Both the position numbers and the translations under genes were made by a program. Below, piece after piece: positions 21,201-33,198 of a DNA stretch of 64,000 nucleotides. Under the pieces are notes generated by a model, which was not told the DNA's origin, searched no databases, and was given only the letters and a program-made list of their open reading frames with translations. Origin of the DNA: Cavia porcellus (lineage: Eukaryota > Chordata > Mammalia > Rodentia > Caviidae); the NCBI RefSeq assembly GCF_034190915.1, contig NW_026947547.1, positions 496,001 through 560,000 of the forward strand. The letters run 5' to 3'. How positions within the stretch are numbered: position 1 is the stretch's first letter; each line of letters starts with the position of its first letter.

Positions 21201-23357
21201 TTGGGGTTGGGTTTGGGTTTCAGGTTAGGGTTAGTTTTAGGGTTATGGTTAGGGTTAGGGTAGGGTTAGTGTCAGGGATAGGGTTAGGATTGGGTTAGTG
21301 TTAGGGTTAGGGTTAGTTTTAAGTTTGGGTTAGGGTAGGGTTTGCGGTTGTGTTTCGTTTTGGGGTTGGCGTTGTGGTTTGGGTTAGGGTAAGTGCTAGG
21401 TTTAGGGTTAGGGTTAGGTTTGGTTATGGTTGGTTAGGCTTTGTGTTAGGGTTAGGCTTAGCATTAGGCTTAGGGTTAGGGTTCGGCTTAGGGTTAGGGT
21501 TGCGTTTTGGGTTAGTGTTAGGGTTAGGGTTGGGTTAGGGTTTGAGGGTTAGGGTTAGTGTTGGAGGGTTAGGGCAAAATTTAGGGTTAGGGCTCCGGAT
21601 AGGTGTAGCGTTGGTTTAGGGTTAGGGTTAGGTTAGGTTTAGTTTTAGGGTTAGGGCTAGGGTTAGGATTAGTTTTGGGTTACAGTTAGGGTTAGGGTTA
21701 GGTTTACGGTTAGGATTAGGGTTAGGGGTTATGCTTATGGATAGGGTTAGGTTTAGTTTTGGGTTACGGTTAAGGTTAGCCTTGGTGTTAGTGTTAGAGT
21801 GAGGGTGAGGGTTAGGTTAGGGTTAGGGTTAGGGGTTAGCATTAGGGTTAGGGTTAGGGTTAGGGTTAGGTTTAGATTAGGGTTAGGGTTAGGGTTAGGG
21901 TTATGTTTTGGGTTAGGGTTGGCTTAGGGTTAGTATTAGGGTTCGGGTTGGGTTAGTGTTAGGGTTAGGGTTAGGGTTAGGGTTACTTTTGGGTTAGGTT
22001 TTGGTTTAGGTTATGGTTAGGGTTAGGGTTAAGGTTAGGGATAGTGTTAGAGTGAGGGTTAGGGTTTCATTAGTGTTAGTGTTATGGTTGGGGTTATGGT
22101 TAGGGTTGAGGTTGGGGTTAGGGTTGTGGTTGTGGTTGGCGATAGGTTTACAGCAAGGTTTAGGGATAGGGTTAGGGTTAGGGTACGGTTTAGATTTGGT
22201 TAGGGTTGGTTAGGGTAAGTGTTAGGCTTAGGTTTATGTGTAGGGTATGGTTAGTGTTAGGGTTAGGGTTAGGGTTGGGTTAGGGTTAGTGTTAGGGTTA
22301 CAGTTAGGGTTAGGGTTAGGGTTAGATTTACGTTTAGGGTTAGGGTTGGGTTTCAGGTTAGGGTTAGGGTTAGGCTTTTGTTTAGATTTAAGTTTAGGGT
22401 TGGTTTCGGTTGGTTAGGGTTAGGGTTAGGCTTAGGCTTAGGTTTAGAATTAGGGTTACTTTTAGAGTTAGGTTTAGTGTCAGGGTTGTGTTACGGTTAG
22501 GGATAGGGTTAGGGTTATGTTTAGGCCTATGGTAGGGTAAGGGTAGCGTTAGGGTTAGGGTACTCTTATCGTTAGGTTTATGGTTATGGTTAGGGTTCGT
22601 GTTGGGGTAGGTTTAGGGTTAGGGTTAGGTTTGGTTAGGGTTGCTGTTGGGGTTGTGGTTCAGGTTGGGGTTGGGGTTTGGTTTGCGTTTAAGGAAAGGG
22701 TTATGTTTAGGTTTAGGTTTAGGGTTAGGGTAGGGTTAGGGTTAGGGATAGGGTTAGGGTTGTGTTAGTGTTATTGTTAGGGATAGGTTTAGGGTTGTGT
22801 TAGGGTAGGGTTTGAGGTTGTGTTTCGGTTTGGGGTTGGCGTTTGGGTTTGGGTTAGGGTAAGTGCTAGGGTTTGGGTTAGGGTTAGGTTTGGTTAGGGT
22901 TTGTTAGGCTTAGTGTTAGGGTTAGGGTTAGCATTAGCCTTAGGGTTAGGGTAAGGCTTAGGGTTAGGGTTACGGTTTGGGTTAGTGTTAGGGTTGGGTT
23001 AGGGTAAGTGTTAGGTTTAGGGTTAGGGTTCGAGTTAGGGTTAGGAATAGGGATAAGGGTTAGGGTTAGGGTTAGGGTTGGGTTAGGGTCAGGGTTAGCG
23101 TTAGGCTCAGAGCTAGGGTTAGGATTAGAGATAGGGTTAGATTTAGTGTTAGTGTTAGAGTTAGGGTTGGATTAGGTTTTATTGTTTAGGTTAGGGTTAG
23201 GTTTAGGCTTTGGCTTAGGGTCAGGGTAGGGTTAGGGTTAGCGTTGGGTTAGGGTTAGGGTCAGGGTTAGGGTAAGTGTTAGGTTTTGGGTTAGAGGTTA
23301 ATGTTAGGGTTAAGGTTAGGGTTTTGTTAGGGTTAATCTTAGGGTTCGGGTTAGGTT
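18208..23357 (+). repeat. Cycle 1 copy: H-A1-B-C-A3-B-D-E-F-B-D-E-F-G
   Basis: Words: H 18208, A1 18405, B 18812, C 19153, A3 19545, B 19953, D 20633, E 21109, F 21345, B 21575, D 22066, E 22561, F 22815, G 23177, next H 23358. It mirrors 1-5187, including the F-to-B junction (21,533-21,550). Small differences include a longer TTTAGG run near 18,300-18,345 and loss of about 20 bases near 20,790, after the first D. Confidence 0.85.
18299..18347 (+). repeat. Expanded TTTAGG run after module H
   Basis: About six to seven TTTAGG units follow GTTGAGG. The counterpart near 105-145 has fewer and is broken by GATTAGG, and other H-A1 intervals have two to three. This is a small microsatellite-like expansion specific to this copy. 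Confidence 0.75.
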
Positions 23358-23830
23358 TAGTGATGGTTAGGGTTGGTTAAGGTTAGGTTTAGCATTAATC
23401 TTAGGGTTAGGGTAAGGCTTATTGTTAGGGTTACGGTTTGGGTTAGTGTTAGGGTTAGGGTTGGTTTAGGGTAAGTTTTAGGGTTAGGGTTAGGGTTCGA
23501 CCTAGGGTTAAGATTAGGGGTCAGGGTTAAGGTTAGGGTTAGGGTTACGGTTGGGTTAGGGTTAGGGTTAGGGTCAGTGTTAGCGTTAGGCTTAGAGCTA
23601 GGTTTAGGATTAGGGTTAGGGTTAGGGTTAGGGTTAGGTTTGGGTTAGGTTTTATTGTTTGGGTTAGTGTTAGGGTTAATCTTTGGGTTAGGGTCAAGGT
23701 TAGGATTAGGGTTAGCGTTGCGTTAGGGTTAGGTTCAGGGATATGGTTAGTGTTAGGTTTAGGGTTAGGGGATAGGGTTAGGGTTAGGGTTAGGGTTGGT
23801 TAGGGTCAGCCTTAGGCTTAGGGTTAGGTT
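23358..23830 (+). repeat. Short 473 bp H/F-tail/G unit, copy of 5188-5657
   Basis: H 23358, F tail TTAGCATTAATC near 23,390, G 23650, H 23831. TTAGCATTAATC and TCGACCTAGG are shared with 5188-5657 only. It reads AAGATTAGGGGTCAGGG where the first copy has a T-rich anomaly. Confidence 0.85.
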
Positions 23831-26426
23831 TAGTGATGGTTAGGGTTGGTTAGGGGTAGGCTTAAGGTTAGGGTTACGGTTACATTTAGGTTTAGGTTAG
23901 GGTTAGGATTAGGTTTTGGGTTAGATTTAGGTTTAGGTTTAGTGTTAGAGTTTGGGTTAGGGTAGGAAACGAGTTAAGGTTGGGTTGGGTTAGGGATAGG
24001 GTTAAGTTTATGGTTAGCATTAGGTTTAGGTGTTAGGGTTAGGGTTAGTGTTTGGGTTAGGGTTAGGTATAGGGTTGGGTTCGTTTTCGGGTTAGAGTTA
24101 TTTTTAGGGTTGGGTTAGGTTTAGAATTAGGGTTGGGTTTGGGTAAGGGTTAGGGTTAGCGTTAAGGTTAGGTTTTGCGTTTGGGTTAGGGTTAGATTAG
24201 GGTTATGCTTAGAGTTAGGGTTAGGGTTACGTTTATTGTTCGGTTAGGTGTTGGCTTAGAGTTAGTGTTAGGGTTAGGGTTAGTTTAAGGTTAGGGTTCG
24301 AGTTGGGGTTAGGCTTGAGTGGGTGTAAGGGTTAGGGTTAGGGTTAGGGTTAGGTCTAGGGTTAGGGTTTGAGGGTTAGGGTTAATGTTGGAGGGTTAGG
24401 GTAAAATTTAGGGTTAGGGCTCGGGTTAGTTGTAGCGTTGGTTTAGGGTTATGGTTAGGTTAGGTTTAGGTTTAGGGTTCGGGCTAGGGTGAGGATTAGT
24501 TTTGGGTTAGAGTTAGGGTTAGGATTAGGTTTACGGTTAGGATTAGGGTTAGGGGTTATGCTTATGGATAGGGTTAAGGTTAGTTTTGGATTAGGGTTAG
24601 GGTTAGCCTTGGGGTTAGCATTAGGGTGAGGGTGAGGGTTAGGTTAGGGTTAGGATTGGTTTAGAGTTAGGGTGAGGATTATGGTTAGGGTTAGGGTGAG
24701 GATCAGGTTCAGAGTCAGGGTTAGGGCTAGTGTTAGAGTTAGGGTTAGGGTTAGGTTTAGTGTTAGGGTTGTGTTAGTGTTAGGGATAGGGTTAGTGTTA
24801 GGGTTGGGTTAGGGTTAGGGTTAGGTTTAAGGTTAGTGTTATTCGGTTATGTTTAGGTTTATGGTTAGGTTTATGGTTGGGTTTGGGTTAGGGTTAGGGT
24901 TAGGGTTAGGGTTATGTTTTGGGTTAGGGTTGGGTTAGGGTTAGTATTAGGGTTCACGTTGGGTTAGTGTTAGGGTTAGGGCTAGGGTTAGGGTTACGTT
25001 TGATTTAGGTTTTGGGTTATGTTATGGTTAGGGTTAGGGTTAAGGTTAGGTGTAGTGTTACAGTTAGTGTTAGGGTTAGTGTTTCACTAGTGTTAGTGTT
25101 ATGGTTCGGGTTATGGTTAGGGTTGGGGTTGGGGTTAGGGTCGTGTTTGTGATGGGGGTTGGTTACGGCAAGGTTTAGCGATAGGGTTAGGTTTAGGGTA
25201 CCTTTTAGATTTGGTTAGGGTTGGTTAGGGTAAGTGTTAGGCTTAGGTGTATGGGTAGAGTAGGGTTAGTGTTAGGGATAGGGTTAGGGTTGGGTTAGGG
25301 TTAGTGTTAGGGTTACAGTTAGGGTTAGGGTTAGGGTTAGGGTTAGATTTACGTTTAGGGTTAGGTTTGTGTTTCAGGTTAGGGTTAGGGTTAGGCTTTT
25401 GGTTAGCTTTAAGTTTAGGGTTAATTTAGGGTTGGTTTCGGGTGGTTAGGTTTAGGGATAGGCTTAGGCTTAGGCTTAGGTTTAGAGTTAGGGTTACATT
25501 TTGAGTTAGGTTTAGTTTCAGGGTTGTGTTACGTTTAGGGTTAGGGTTAGGGTTAGGTTTAGGCTTATGGTAGGGTAAGGGTAGCGTTAGGGTTAGGGTA
25601 CTCTTATCGTTAGGGTTATGGTTATGGTTAGGATTAGGGTTCATGTTGGGCTAGGTATAGGGTTAGGGTTAGGGTTGGGTTAGGGTTGCTGTTGGGGTTG
25701 TGGTTCAGGTTGGGGTTGGGGTTGGGTTTGGCTTTAAGGTTAGGGTTAGGTTTAGGGTTAGGTTTAGAGTAGGGTTAGGGTTAGGGATATGGTTAGGCTT
25801 GGGTTACGTTCAGGGTTAGGGGTAGGTTTAGGGTTGGGTTAGGGTAGGGTTTGCGGTTGTGTTTCGATTTGGGGTTGGCGTTGGGGTTTGGGTTAGGTTA
25901 AGTGCTAGGGTTAGGGTTATGGTTACGGTTAGGTTTGGTTAGGGTTGGTTAGGCTTAGTGTTAGGGTTAGGGTTAGCATTAGGCTTAGGGTTAGGGTAAG
26001 ACTTAGGGTTAGGGTTACGGTTTGGGTTAGTGTTAGCTTTATGGTGGGGTTAGGGCAAGTGTTAGGGTTAGGTTTCGGGTTCGAGTTAGGGATAGGATTA
26101 GGGGTTAGGTTTAGGATTAGGGTTAGGTTTTGGGTTGGGTTAGGGTTATGTTAGGGTCAGGGTTAGCGTGAGCGTTAGAGCTAGGTTTAGGATTAGAGAT
26201 AGGATTAGATTTAGTGTTAGTGTTAGGGTTAGGGTTGTGTTAGGTTTTATTGTTTGGGTTAGGGTTAGGGTTAGGCTTGGGGTTAGGGTCAGGTTTAGGG
26301 TTAGGGTTAACGTTGCGTTAGGGTTATGGTCAGGGTTAGGGTTAGTGTTAGGTTAAGGGTTAGGGGTTAGGTTTAGGGTTAGGGTTAGGGTTGGGTTAGA
26401 GTTAACCTTAGGGTTAGGGTTAGGTT
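23831..26426 (+). repeat. Cycle 2 copy, one round shorter: H-A1-B-D-E-F-G
   Basis: Words: H 23831, A1 about 24,005, B 24413, D 25082, E 25599, F 25855, G 26245. It follows 5658-6640 up to about 24,790 and then follows 8,050-9,520. The intervening 1.41 kb of the first copy is absent. The changeover lies within about 50 bases near 24,790-24,840, where both parental stretches read almost the same. Confidence 0.85.
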
Positions 26427-29400
26427 TAGTGATGGTTAGGGTTGGTTAGGGATAGGCTTAAGGTTAGGGTTACAGTTACATTTAGGTTTAGGTTAGGGTT
26501 AGGTTTAAGTTGAGGGTTAGGTTTAGGTTTAGGTTTAGGGTTAGAGTTTGGGTTAGGGTAGGAATAGAGTTAAGGTTGGGTTGGGTTAGGGATAGGGTTA
26601 AGTTTATGGTTAGCATTAGGTTTAGGTGTTACGGTTAGTGTTAGGGTTTGGGTTAGGGTTAGGTATAGGGTTGGGTTAGGTTTAGGCTTAAGATTAGACT
26701 TAGCATAAGGGTAAGGTTTAGGTTTAGGTTTAGAGTTAGTGTGAGGGTTTAGGTTTGGGGTTAGGGTTAGGGTTAGGGTGAGTGTTAGGGTTAGGGTTAG
26801 GTGTTAGGTTTAGAGTTAGAGTTAAGGTTGGGTTCGGGTTAGGCTTAGGGTTAGGGTTAGGTTTAGTGTTGGTTAGGGTTCGTTAGGGATAGGGTTATGG
26901 TTAGGGTTACAGTTAGGTTTAGATTAGGGTTCAGGTTAGGCTTAGGGTTAGAGTTATGGTTGGGTTTAGAGTTAAGGTTGGTTCGGGTTAGGGTTAGGGT
27001 TAGGTTTATGGTCAGCATTAGGTTTAGGTGTTAGGGTTAGTGGTAGTGTTTGGGTTAGGGTTAGGTATAGGGTTGGGTTCATTTTCGGGTTAGGGTTAGG
27101 TTTAGGATTGGGTTAGGTTTACAATTAAGTTTGGGTTAGGGTTAGGGTTAGGGTTAGCGTTAAGGTTAGGGTTAACGTTTGGGTTAGGGTTAGATTAGGG
27201 TTAGGCTTAGAGTTAGGGTTAGGGTTACGTTTAGTGTTGGATTAGGTGTAAGTTTAGAGTTAGTTTTACGGTTATGGTTAGGGTTTGTTTAAGGTTAGGT
27301 TTAGAGTTGGGGTTAGGCTTTGGGTGGGGGTAAGGGTTAGGGTTAGGGTTAGGGCTAGGTTTAGGTTTAGGCTTAGGGTTTGAGGGTTATGGTTAGTGTT
27401 GGTGGTTTAGGGTAAAATTTAGGGTTAGGGCTCAGGTTAGGTGTAGCGTTCGGTTTAGGGTTAGGGTTAGGTTAGGTTTAGGTTAAGGGTTAGGGCTAGG
27501 GTTAGGATTAGTGTTGGGTTAGAGTTAGGGTTAGGGTTAGCCTTGGGGTTAGTGTTAGGGTGAGGGTGAGGGTTAGGTTAGGGTTAGGATTGGGTTAGAG
27601 TTAGGGTGAGAATTAGGGTTAGGGTTAGGGTGAGAATCAGGGTCAGGTTCAGTGTTAGGGCTAGCGTTAGAGTTAGAGTTAGGTTTAGTTTTAGGGTTAG
27701 GGTTGTGTTAGGGTTAGGTTTAGAGTTAGGGTTAGGGTTAGGGTTCGGGCTAGGATTAATATTATTGGGTTATGGTTATGGTTAGGTTTAGGGTTACGTT
27801 TGGCTTAGGGTTAGGTTTAGGGTTAGGGTTGTGTTAGTATTAGGGATAGGGTTAGTGTTAGGGTTTGGTTAGGGTTAGGGTTATGGTTAGGCTTAGCGTA
27901 AGGGTTAGGTTTAGGGTTAGTGTTGGGTTATGGTTAGAGTTTAGGTTTAGGGCTAGGGTTTAGGGTTGGGTTAGGGTTAGGCTTAGGGTTAGGGTTGGTT
28001 TAGTTTTGGTTAGGGTTCTTTAGGGATAGGGTTAGGGTTAGGGTTACGGTTAGGTTTAGATTAGGGTTCAGGTTAGGCTTAGGGTTAGAGTTATGGTTGG
28101 GTTTAGAGTTAAGGTTGGTTCGGGTTAGGGTTAGGGTTAGGTTTATGGTCAGCATTAGGTTTAGGTGTTAGGGTTAGTGGTAGTGTTTGGGTTAGGGTTA
28201 GGTATAGGGTTGGGTTCATTTTCGGGTTAGGGTTAGGTTTAGGATTGGGTTAGGTTTACAATTAAGTTTGGGTTAGGGTTAGGGTTAGGGTTAGCGTTAA
28301 GGTTAGGGTTAACGTTTGGGTTAGGGTTAGATTAGGGTTAGGCTTAGAGTTAGGGTTAGGGTTACATTTAGTGTTGGATTAGGTGTAAGTTTAGAGTTAG
28401 TTTTACGGTGATGGTTAGGGTTTGTTTAAGGTTAGGTTTAGTGTTGGGGTTAGGCTTTGGGTGGGGGTAAGGGTTAGGGTTAGGGTTAGGGCTAGGTTTA
28501 GGTTTAGGCTTAGGGTTTGAGGGTTATGGTTAGTGTTGGTGGTTTAGGGTAAAATTTAGGGTTAGGGCTCAGGTTAGGTGTAGCGTTCGGTTTAGGGTTA
28601 GGGTTAGGTTAGGTTTAGGTTAAGGGTTAGGGCTAGGGTTAGGATTAGTGTTGGGTTAGAGTTAGGGTTAGGGTTAGCCTTGGGGTTAGTGTTAGGGTGA
28701 GGGTGAGGGTTAGGTTAGGGTTAGGATTGGGTTAGAGTTAGGGTGAGAATTAGGGTTAGGGTTAGGGTGAGAATCAGGGTCAGGTTCAGTGTTAGGGCTA
28801 GCGTTAGAGTTAGAGTTAGGTTTAGTTTTAGGGTTAGGGTTGTGTTAGGGTTAGGTTTAGAGTTAGGGTTAGGGTTAGGGTTCGGGCTAGGATTAATATT
28901 ATTGGGTTATGGTTATGGTTAGGTTTAGGGTTACGTTTGGCTTAGGGTTAGGTTTAGGGTTAGGGTTGTGTTAGTATTAGGGATAGGGTTAGTGTTAGGG
29001 TTTGGTTAGGGTTAGGGTTATGGTTAGGCTTAGCGTAAGGGTTAGGTTTAGGGTTAGTGTTGGGTTATGGTTAGAGTTTAGGTTTAGGGCTAGGGTTTAG
29101 GGTTGGGTTAGGGTTAGGCTTAGGGTTAGGGTTGGTTTAGTTTTGGTTAGGGTTCTTTAGGGATAGGGTTAGGGTTAGGGTTACGGTTAGGTTTAGATTA
29201 GGGTTCGGGTTAGACTTAGGTTTGGGGTTAGGGTTGGGATTAGAGTTAAGATTGGTTTGGGTTAAGGTTAGGGTCAGGTTTATGGTCAGCATTAGGTTTA
29301 GGTGTTAGGGTTAGGGTTAGTGTTTGGGTTAGGGTTAAGTATAGGGTTGGGTTCGGTTTCGGGTTAGAGTTAGGTTTAGGGTTGGGTCAGGTTTAGAATT

Positions 29401-30501
29401 AGGGTTGGGTTAGGGTTAGGGTTAGGATTAGGGTTAGCGTTAAAGTTAGGTTTAGCGTTTGGGTTAGGGTTACGTTTAGTGTTCGGTTAGGTGTTGGCTT
29501 AGAGTTAGTGTTAGGGTTAGGGTTAGTTTAAGGTTAGGGTTAGAGTTGGGATTAGTCTTGAGTGCGTGCAAGGGTTAGGGTTAGGGTTAGGGCTAGGGTT
29601 AGGGTTTGAGGGTTAGGGTTAGTGTTGGAGTGTTAGGGTAATATTTAGGGTTAGGGCTCGTGTTAGGTGTAGCGTTGGTTTAGGGTTAGGTTTAGGTTAG
29701 GTTTAGGTTTAGGGTTAGGGCTAGTTTTAGGATTAGTGTTGGGTTAGAGTTAGGGTTAGGGTTAGGTTTACGGTTATGATTAGGGTAAGGGGTTATGCTT
29801 ATGGATAGGGTTAAGGTTTGTTTTGGATTAGGGTTAGGGTTAGCCTTGGGATTAGCGTTAGGTTGAGGGTGAGGGTTAGGTTAGGTTTAGGATTGGTTCA
29901 GAGTTAGGGTGAGGATTAGGGTTAGGCTTAGGGTGAGGATCAGGTTCAGAGTCAGGGTTAGGGCTAGTGTTAGAGTTAGGGTTAGGGTTAGGTTTAGGGT
30001 TAGGGTTGTGTTAGTGTTAGGGATAGGGTTAGTGTTAGGGTTGGGTTAGGGTTAGGGGTAGGGTTAGGTTTGTTTAGGGTTGGTTAGGCTCAGTGTTAGA
30101 GTTAGGGTTAGCATTAGGCTTAGTGTTAGTTTAAGGCTTAGGGTTAGGCTTACGGTTTGGGTTAGTGTTAGGGTTAGGGTTGCGTTAGGGTAAGTGTTAG
30201 TGTTAGGGTTAGGCTTCGAGTTAGGTTTAGGATTAGGTGTTAGGGTTAGGGTTTGTGTTAGGGTTAGGATTAGGGTTAGGGTTGGGTTAGGGTTAGGGTT
30301 AGGGTTAGGGTTGGGTTGGGTTTTATTGTTTGGGTTAGGGTTAGTTTTAGGCTTTGGGTTAGGATCAGGGTTAGGTTTAGGTTTAGCGTTGGTTTAGGGT
30401 TAGGGTCAGGGTTAGGGTTAGTGTTAGGTTTAGGGTTAGGGGTTAAGTTTAGGGTTAATGTTAGCGTTGGGTTTCGGTTAACCTTAGGGTTAGGGTTAGG
30501 T
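26427..30501 (+). repeat. Cycle 3 copy with a 1,137 bp tandem duplication
   Basis: Words: H 26427, A1 26,610, A2 27003, B 27413, C 27757, A2 again 28140, B 28552, C 28892, A3 29277, B 29640, G 30321. A2-B-C is present twice with a period of 1,137 bp at every word I measured. The two rounds differ at few bases (for example TTACGTTTAGTG near 27,226 against TTACATTTAGTG near 28,363; TACGGTTATGG against TACGGTGATGG). The first copy of the segmental duplication has the round once. Confidence 0.88.
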
Positions 30502-32721
30502 TTAGTGATGGTTAGGGTTGTTTAGGGTTAGGGTTAGCATTAGGCTTCGGGTTAGGGTAAGGCTTAGGGTTAGGGTTACGGTTCGGGTTAATGTTAGGGT
30601 TAGGGTTGGTTTAGGGTAAGTGTTAGGATTAGGGTTAGGGTTCGAGTTAGGGTTAGGATTAGGGTTTAGGTTTAGGGTTAGGGTTAGGGTTAGGGTTAGG
30701 TTAAGGCTAGGGTTAGGGTAAGGGTTAGCGTTAGGATTAGAGCTAGGTTTAGGATTAGAGATAAGATTAGGTTTAGTGTTAGTGTTAGGGTTAGGGTTGG
30801 GTTAGGTTTTATTGTTTGGGTTAGGTTTAGGATTAGGCTTTGGGTTAGGTTCAGGGTTAGGATTAGGGTTAACGTTCGGTTAGGGTTAGCGTCAGGGTTA
30901 AGGTTAGTGTTAGGGTTAGGTCTAGGGTCAGGGTTACCTTTGGGTTAGGTTTGTGGTAAGGTTATGGTTAGGGTTAGGGTTAAGTTTAGGGGTAGGGTTA
31001 GAGTTAGTGTTAGGGTTTCATTAGTGTTAGTCTTATGGTTCGGGTTACGGTTAGTGTTGGGGTTGGGTTTAGGTTTGTGGTTGTGGTTGGTGATAGGTTT
31101 ATGGCAAGGTTTAGGAATAGGGTTAGGGTTAGGGTTCAGTTTAGATTTGGTTAGGGTTGGTTAGGGTAAGTGTTAGGCTTAGGTTTATGGGTAGGGTAGT
31201 TTTAGTGTTAGGGTTAGTTTTAGGGTTGGGTTAGGGTTAGTGTTAGGGTTACAGTTAGGGTTACGGTTAGGTTTAGATTTACGTTTAGTGTTAGGGTTGG
31301 GTTTCGGGTTAGGGTTAGTGTTAGCCTTTTGGTTAGATTTAAGTTTAGGGTTAATTGAGTGTTGGTTTTGGTTGGTTAGGGTTAGGGTTCGGGTTAGGCT
31401 TAGGCTTAGGTTTAGAGTTCGGGTCACATTTAGAGTTAGGTTTAGTGTCAGTGTTGTGTTACGGTTAGGGTTAGGGTTAGGGTTAGGTTTAGGCCTATGG
31501 TAGGGTAAGGGTAGCTTTCGGGTTAGGGTACTCTTATCGTTAGGGTTATGGTTATGGTTATGGTTAGGGTTCGTGTTGGGTTAGGTTTAGGGTTAGGGTT
31601 AGGGTTGCTGTTGGGGTTGTGGTTCAGGTTGGGGTTGGGGTTGGGTTTGTGTTTAAGGAAAGGGTTATGTTAGGGTTAGGGTTAGGGTTAGGGTAGGGTT
31701 AGCTTTAGGGATAGGGTTAGGGTTGTGTTAGTGTTAGGGTTAGGGATAGGTTTAGGGTTGGGTTAGGGTAGGGTTTGCGGTTGTGTTTCGGTTTGGTTTT
31801 GGCGTAGGGGTTTGTGTTAGGGTAAATGCTAGGGTTAGGGTTAGGGTTAATGTTAGGTTTGGTTAGGGTTGGTTAGGCTTAGGGTTAGGGTTAGGGTTAG
31901 CATGAGGCGTAGGGTTAGGGTTAGGCTTAGGGTTAGGGTTACGGTTTGGGTTAGTGTTATGGTTAATGTTGGGTTAGAGTAAGGGTTAGGGTTAGGGTTA
32001 GGGTTAGGGTTAGGGTTAGGGTTTGAGTTAGTGTTAGGATTAGGGGTTAGGGTTAGGTTTAGGGTAGGGATAGGGTTAGGGTTGGGTTAGTGTTAGCGTT
32101 AGGGATAGGTTTAGGTTTGGGTTAGGGTAGGGTTTGCGGTTGTCTTTCGGTTTGGGTTGGGAATTGGCGTTTGGGTTAGGGTAAGTGCTAGTGTTAGGGT
32201 TAGGGTTAGGGTTAGGTTTGGTTAGGGTTGGTTAGGCTTAGTGTTAGGGTTAGGATTAGCATTAGGCTTAGGCTTAGCGTAAGGCTTAGGGTTAGGGTTA
32301 CGTTTTGGGTTAGTGTTAGGGTTAGGGTTGGGTTAGTGTAAGTGTTAGGGTTAGGGTTAGCGTTCGAATTAGGGTTAGGATTACGGGTTAGGGTTAGGGC
32401 TTATGTTAGGGTTAGGGTTAGGGTTAGGGTTGGGTTAGGGTTAGGGGTAGGGTCAGGGTTAGCGTTAGGCTTAGAGCTAGGGTTAGGATTAGAGATAGGA
32501 TTAGGTTTAGTGTTAGTGTTAGGGTTAGGGTTGGTTAGGTTTTATTGTTTGGGTTAGGGTTAGGGTTAGGCTTTGGGTTAGGGTCAGGTTTAGGGTTAGG
32601 GTTAACGTTGCGTTAGGGTTATGGTCAGGGTTAGGGTTAGTGTTAGGTTAAGGGTTAGGGGTTAGGTTTAGGGTTAGGGTTAGGGTTGGGTTAGAGTTAA
32701 CCTTAGGGTTAGGGTTAGGTT
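30502..32721 (+). repeat. 2.2 kb segment present only in the second copy: H-G-D-E-F-F-G
   Basis: Words: recombinant H 30502, G 30807, D 31017, E 31529, F 31771, second F 32130, G 32540. It accounts for the 2,218 bp offset change between 12.5 and 12.6 kb of the first copy, so it was gained here or lost there. Two local features stand out: a G-to-D junction near 30,920, and the two F heads 359 bp apart (GGGTTTGCGG at 31771 and 32130). Confidence 0.8.
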
Positions 32722-33198
32722 TATGATGGTCGGGTTGGTTAGGGTTAGGGTTAGCATTAGGCTTAGGGTTAGGGTACGGCTTAGGGTTAGGATTACGGTT
32801 TGGGTTAGTGTTAGGGTTAGGGTTGGTTTAGGTTAAGTGTTAGGGTTAGGTTTAGTGTTCGAGTTAGTGTTAGGATTAAGGGTTAGGGTTAGGGTTAGGG
32901 TTAGGGTTAGGGTTGGGTGAGGGTTAGGGTTAGGGTCAGGGTGAGCGTTAGGCTTAGAGCTAGATTTAGGATTAAAGATAAGATTATGTTTAGTGTTAGT
33001 GTTAGGGTTAGGGTTGGGTTAAATTTTATTGTTTGGGTTAGGGTTGGGTTAGGCTTTGTTTTAGGGTCAGGGTTAGGATTAGGGTTAGCATTGGATTAGG
33101 GTTAGGGTCAGCCTTAGCGTTAGTGTTAGGGTTAGGGTTTAGGGTTAGGGTTAGTGTTAGGGTTGGGTTAGGGTTAGCCTTAGGGTTAGGGTTAGGTT
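32722..33198 (+). repeat. Short 477 bp H/F-tail/G unit, copy of 12,571-13,047
   Basis: It carries the same private words as the first copy (GATGGTCGGG, GGGTACGGC, AAATTTTATTGTTT, TTAAAGATAAG). H has lost two bases (TTTATGATGG instead of TTTAGTGATGG). Confidence 0.85.
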
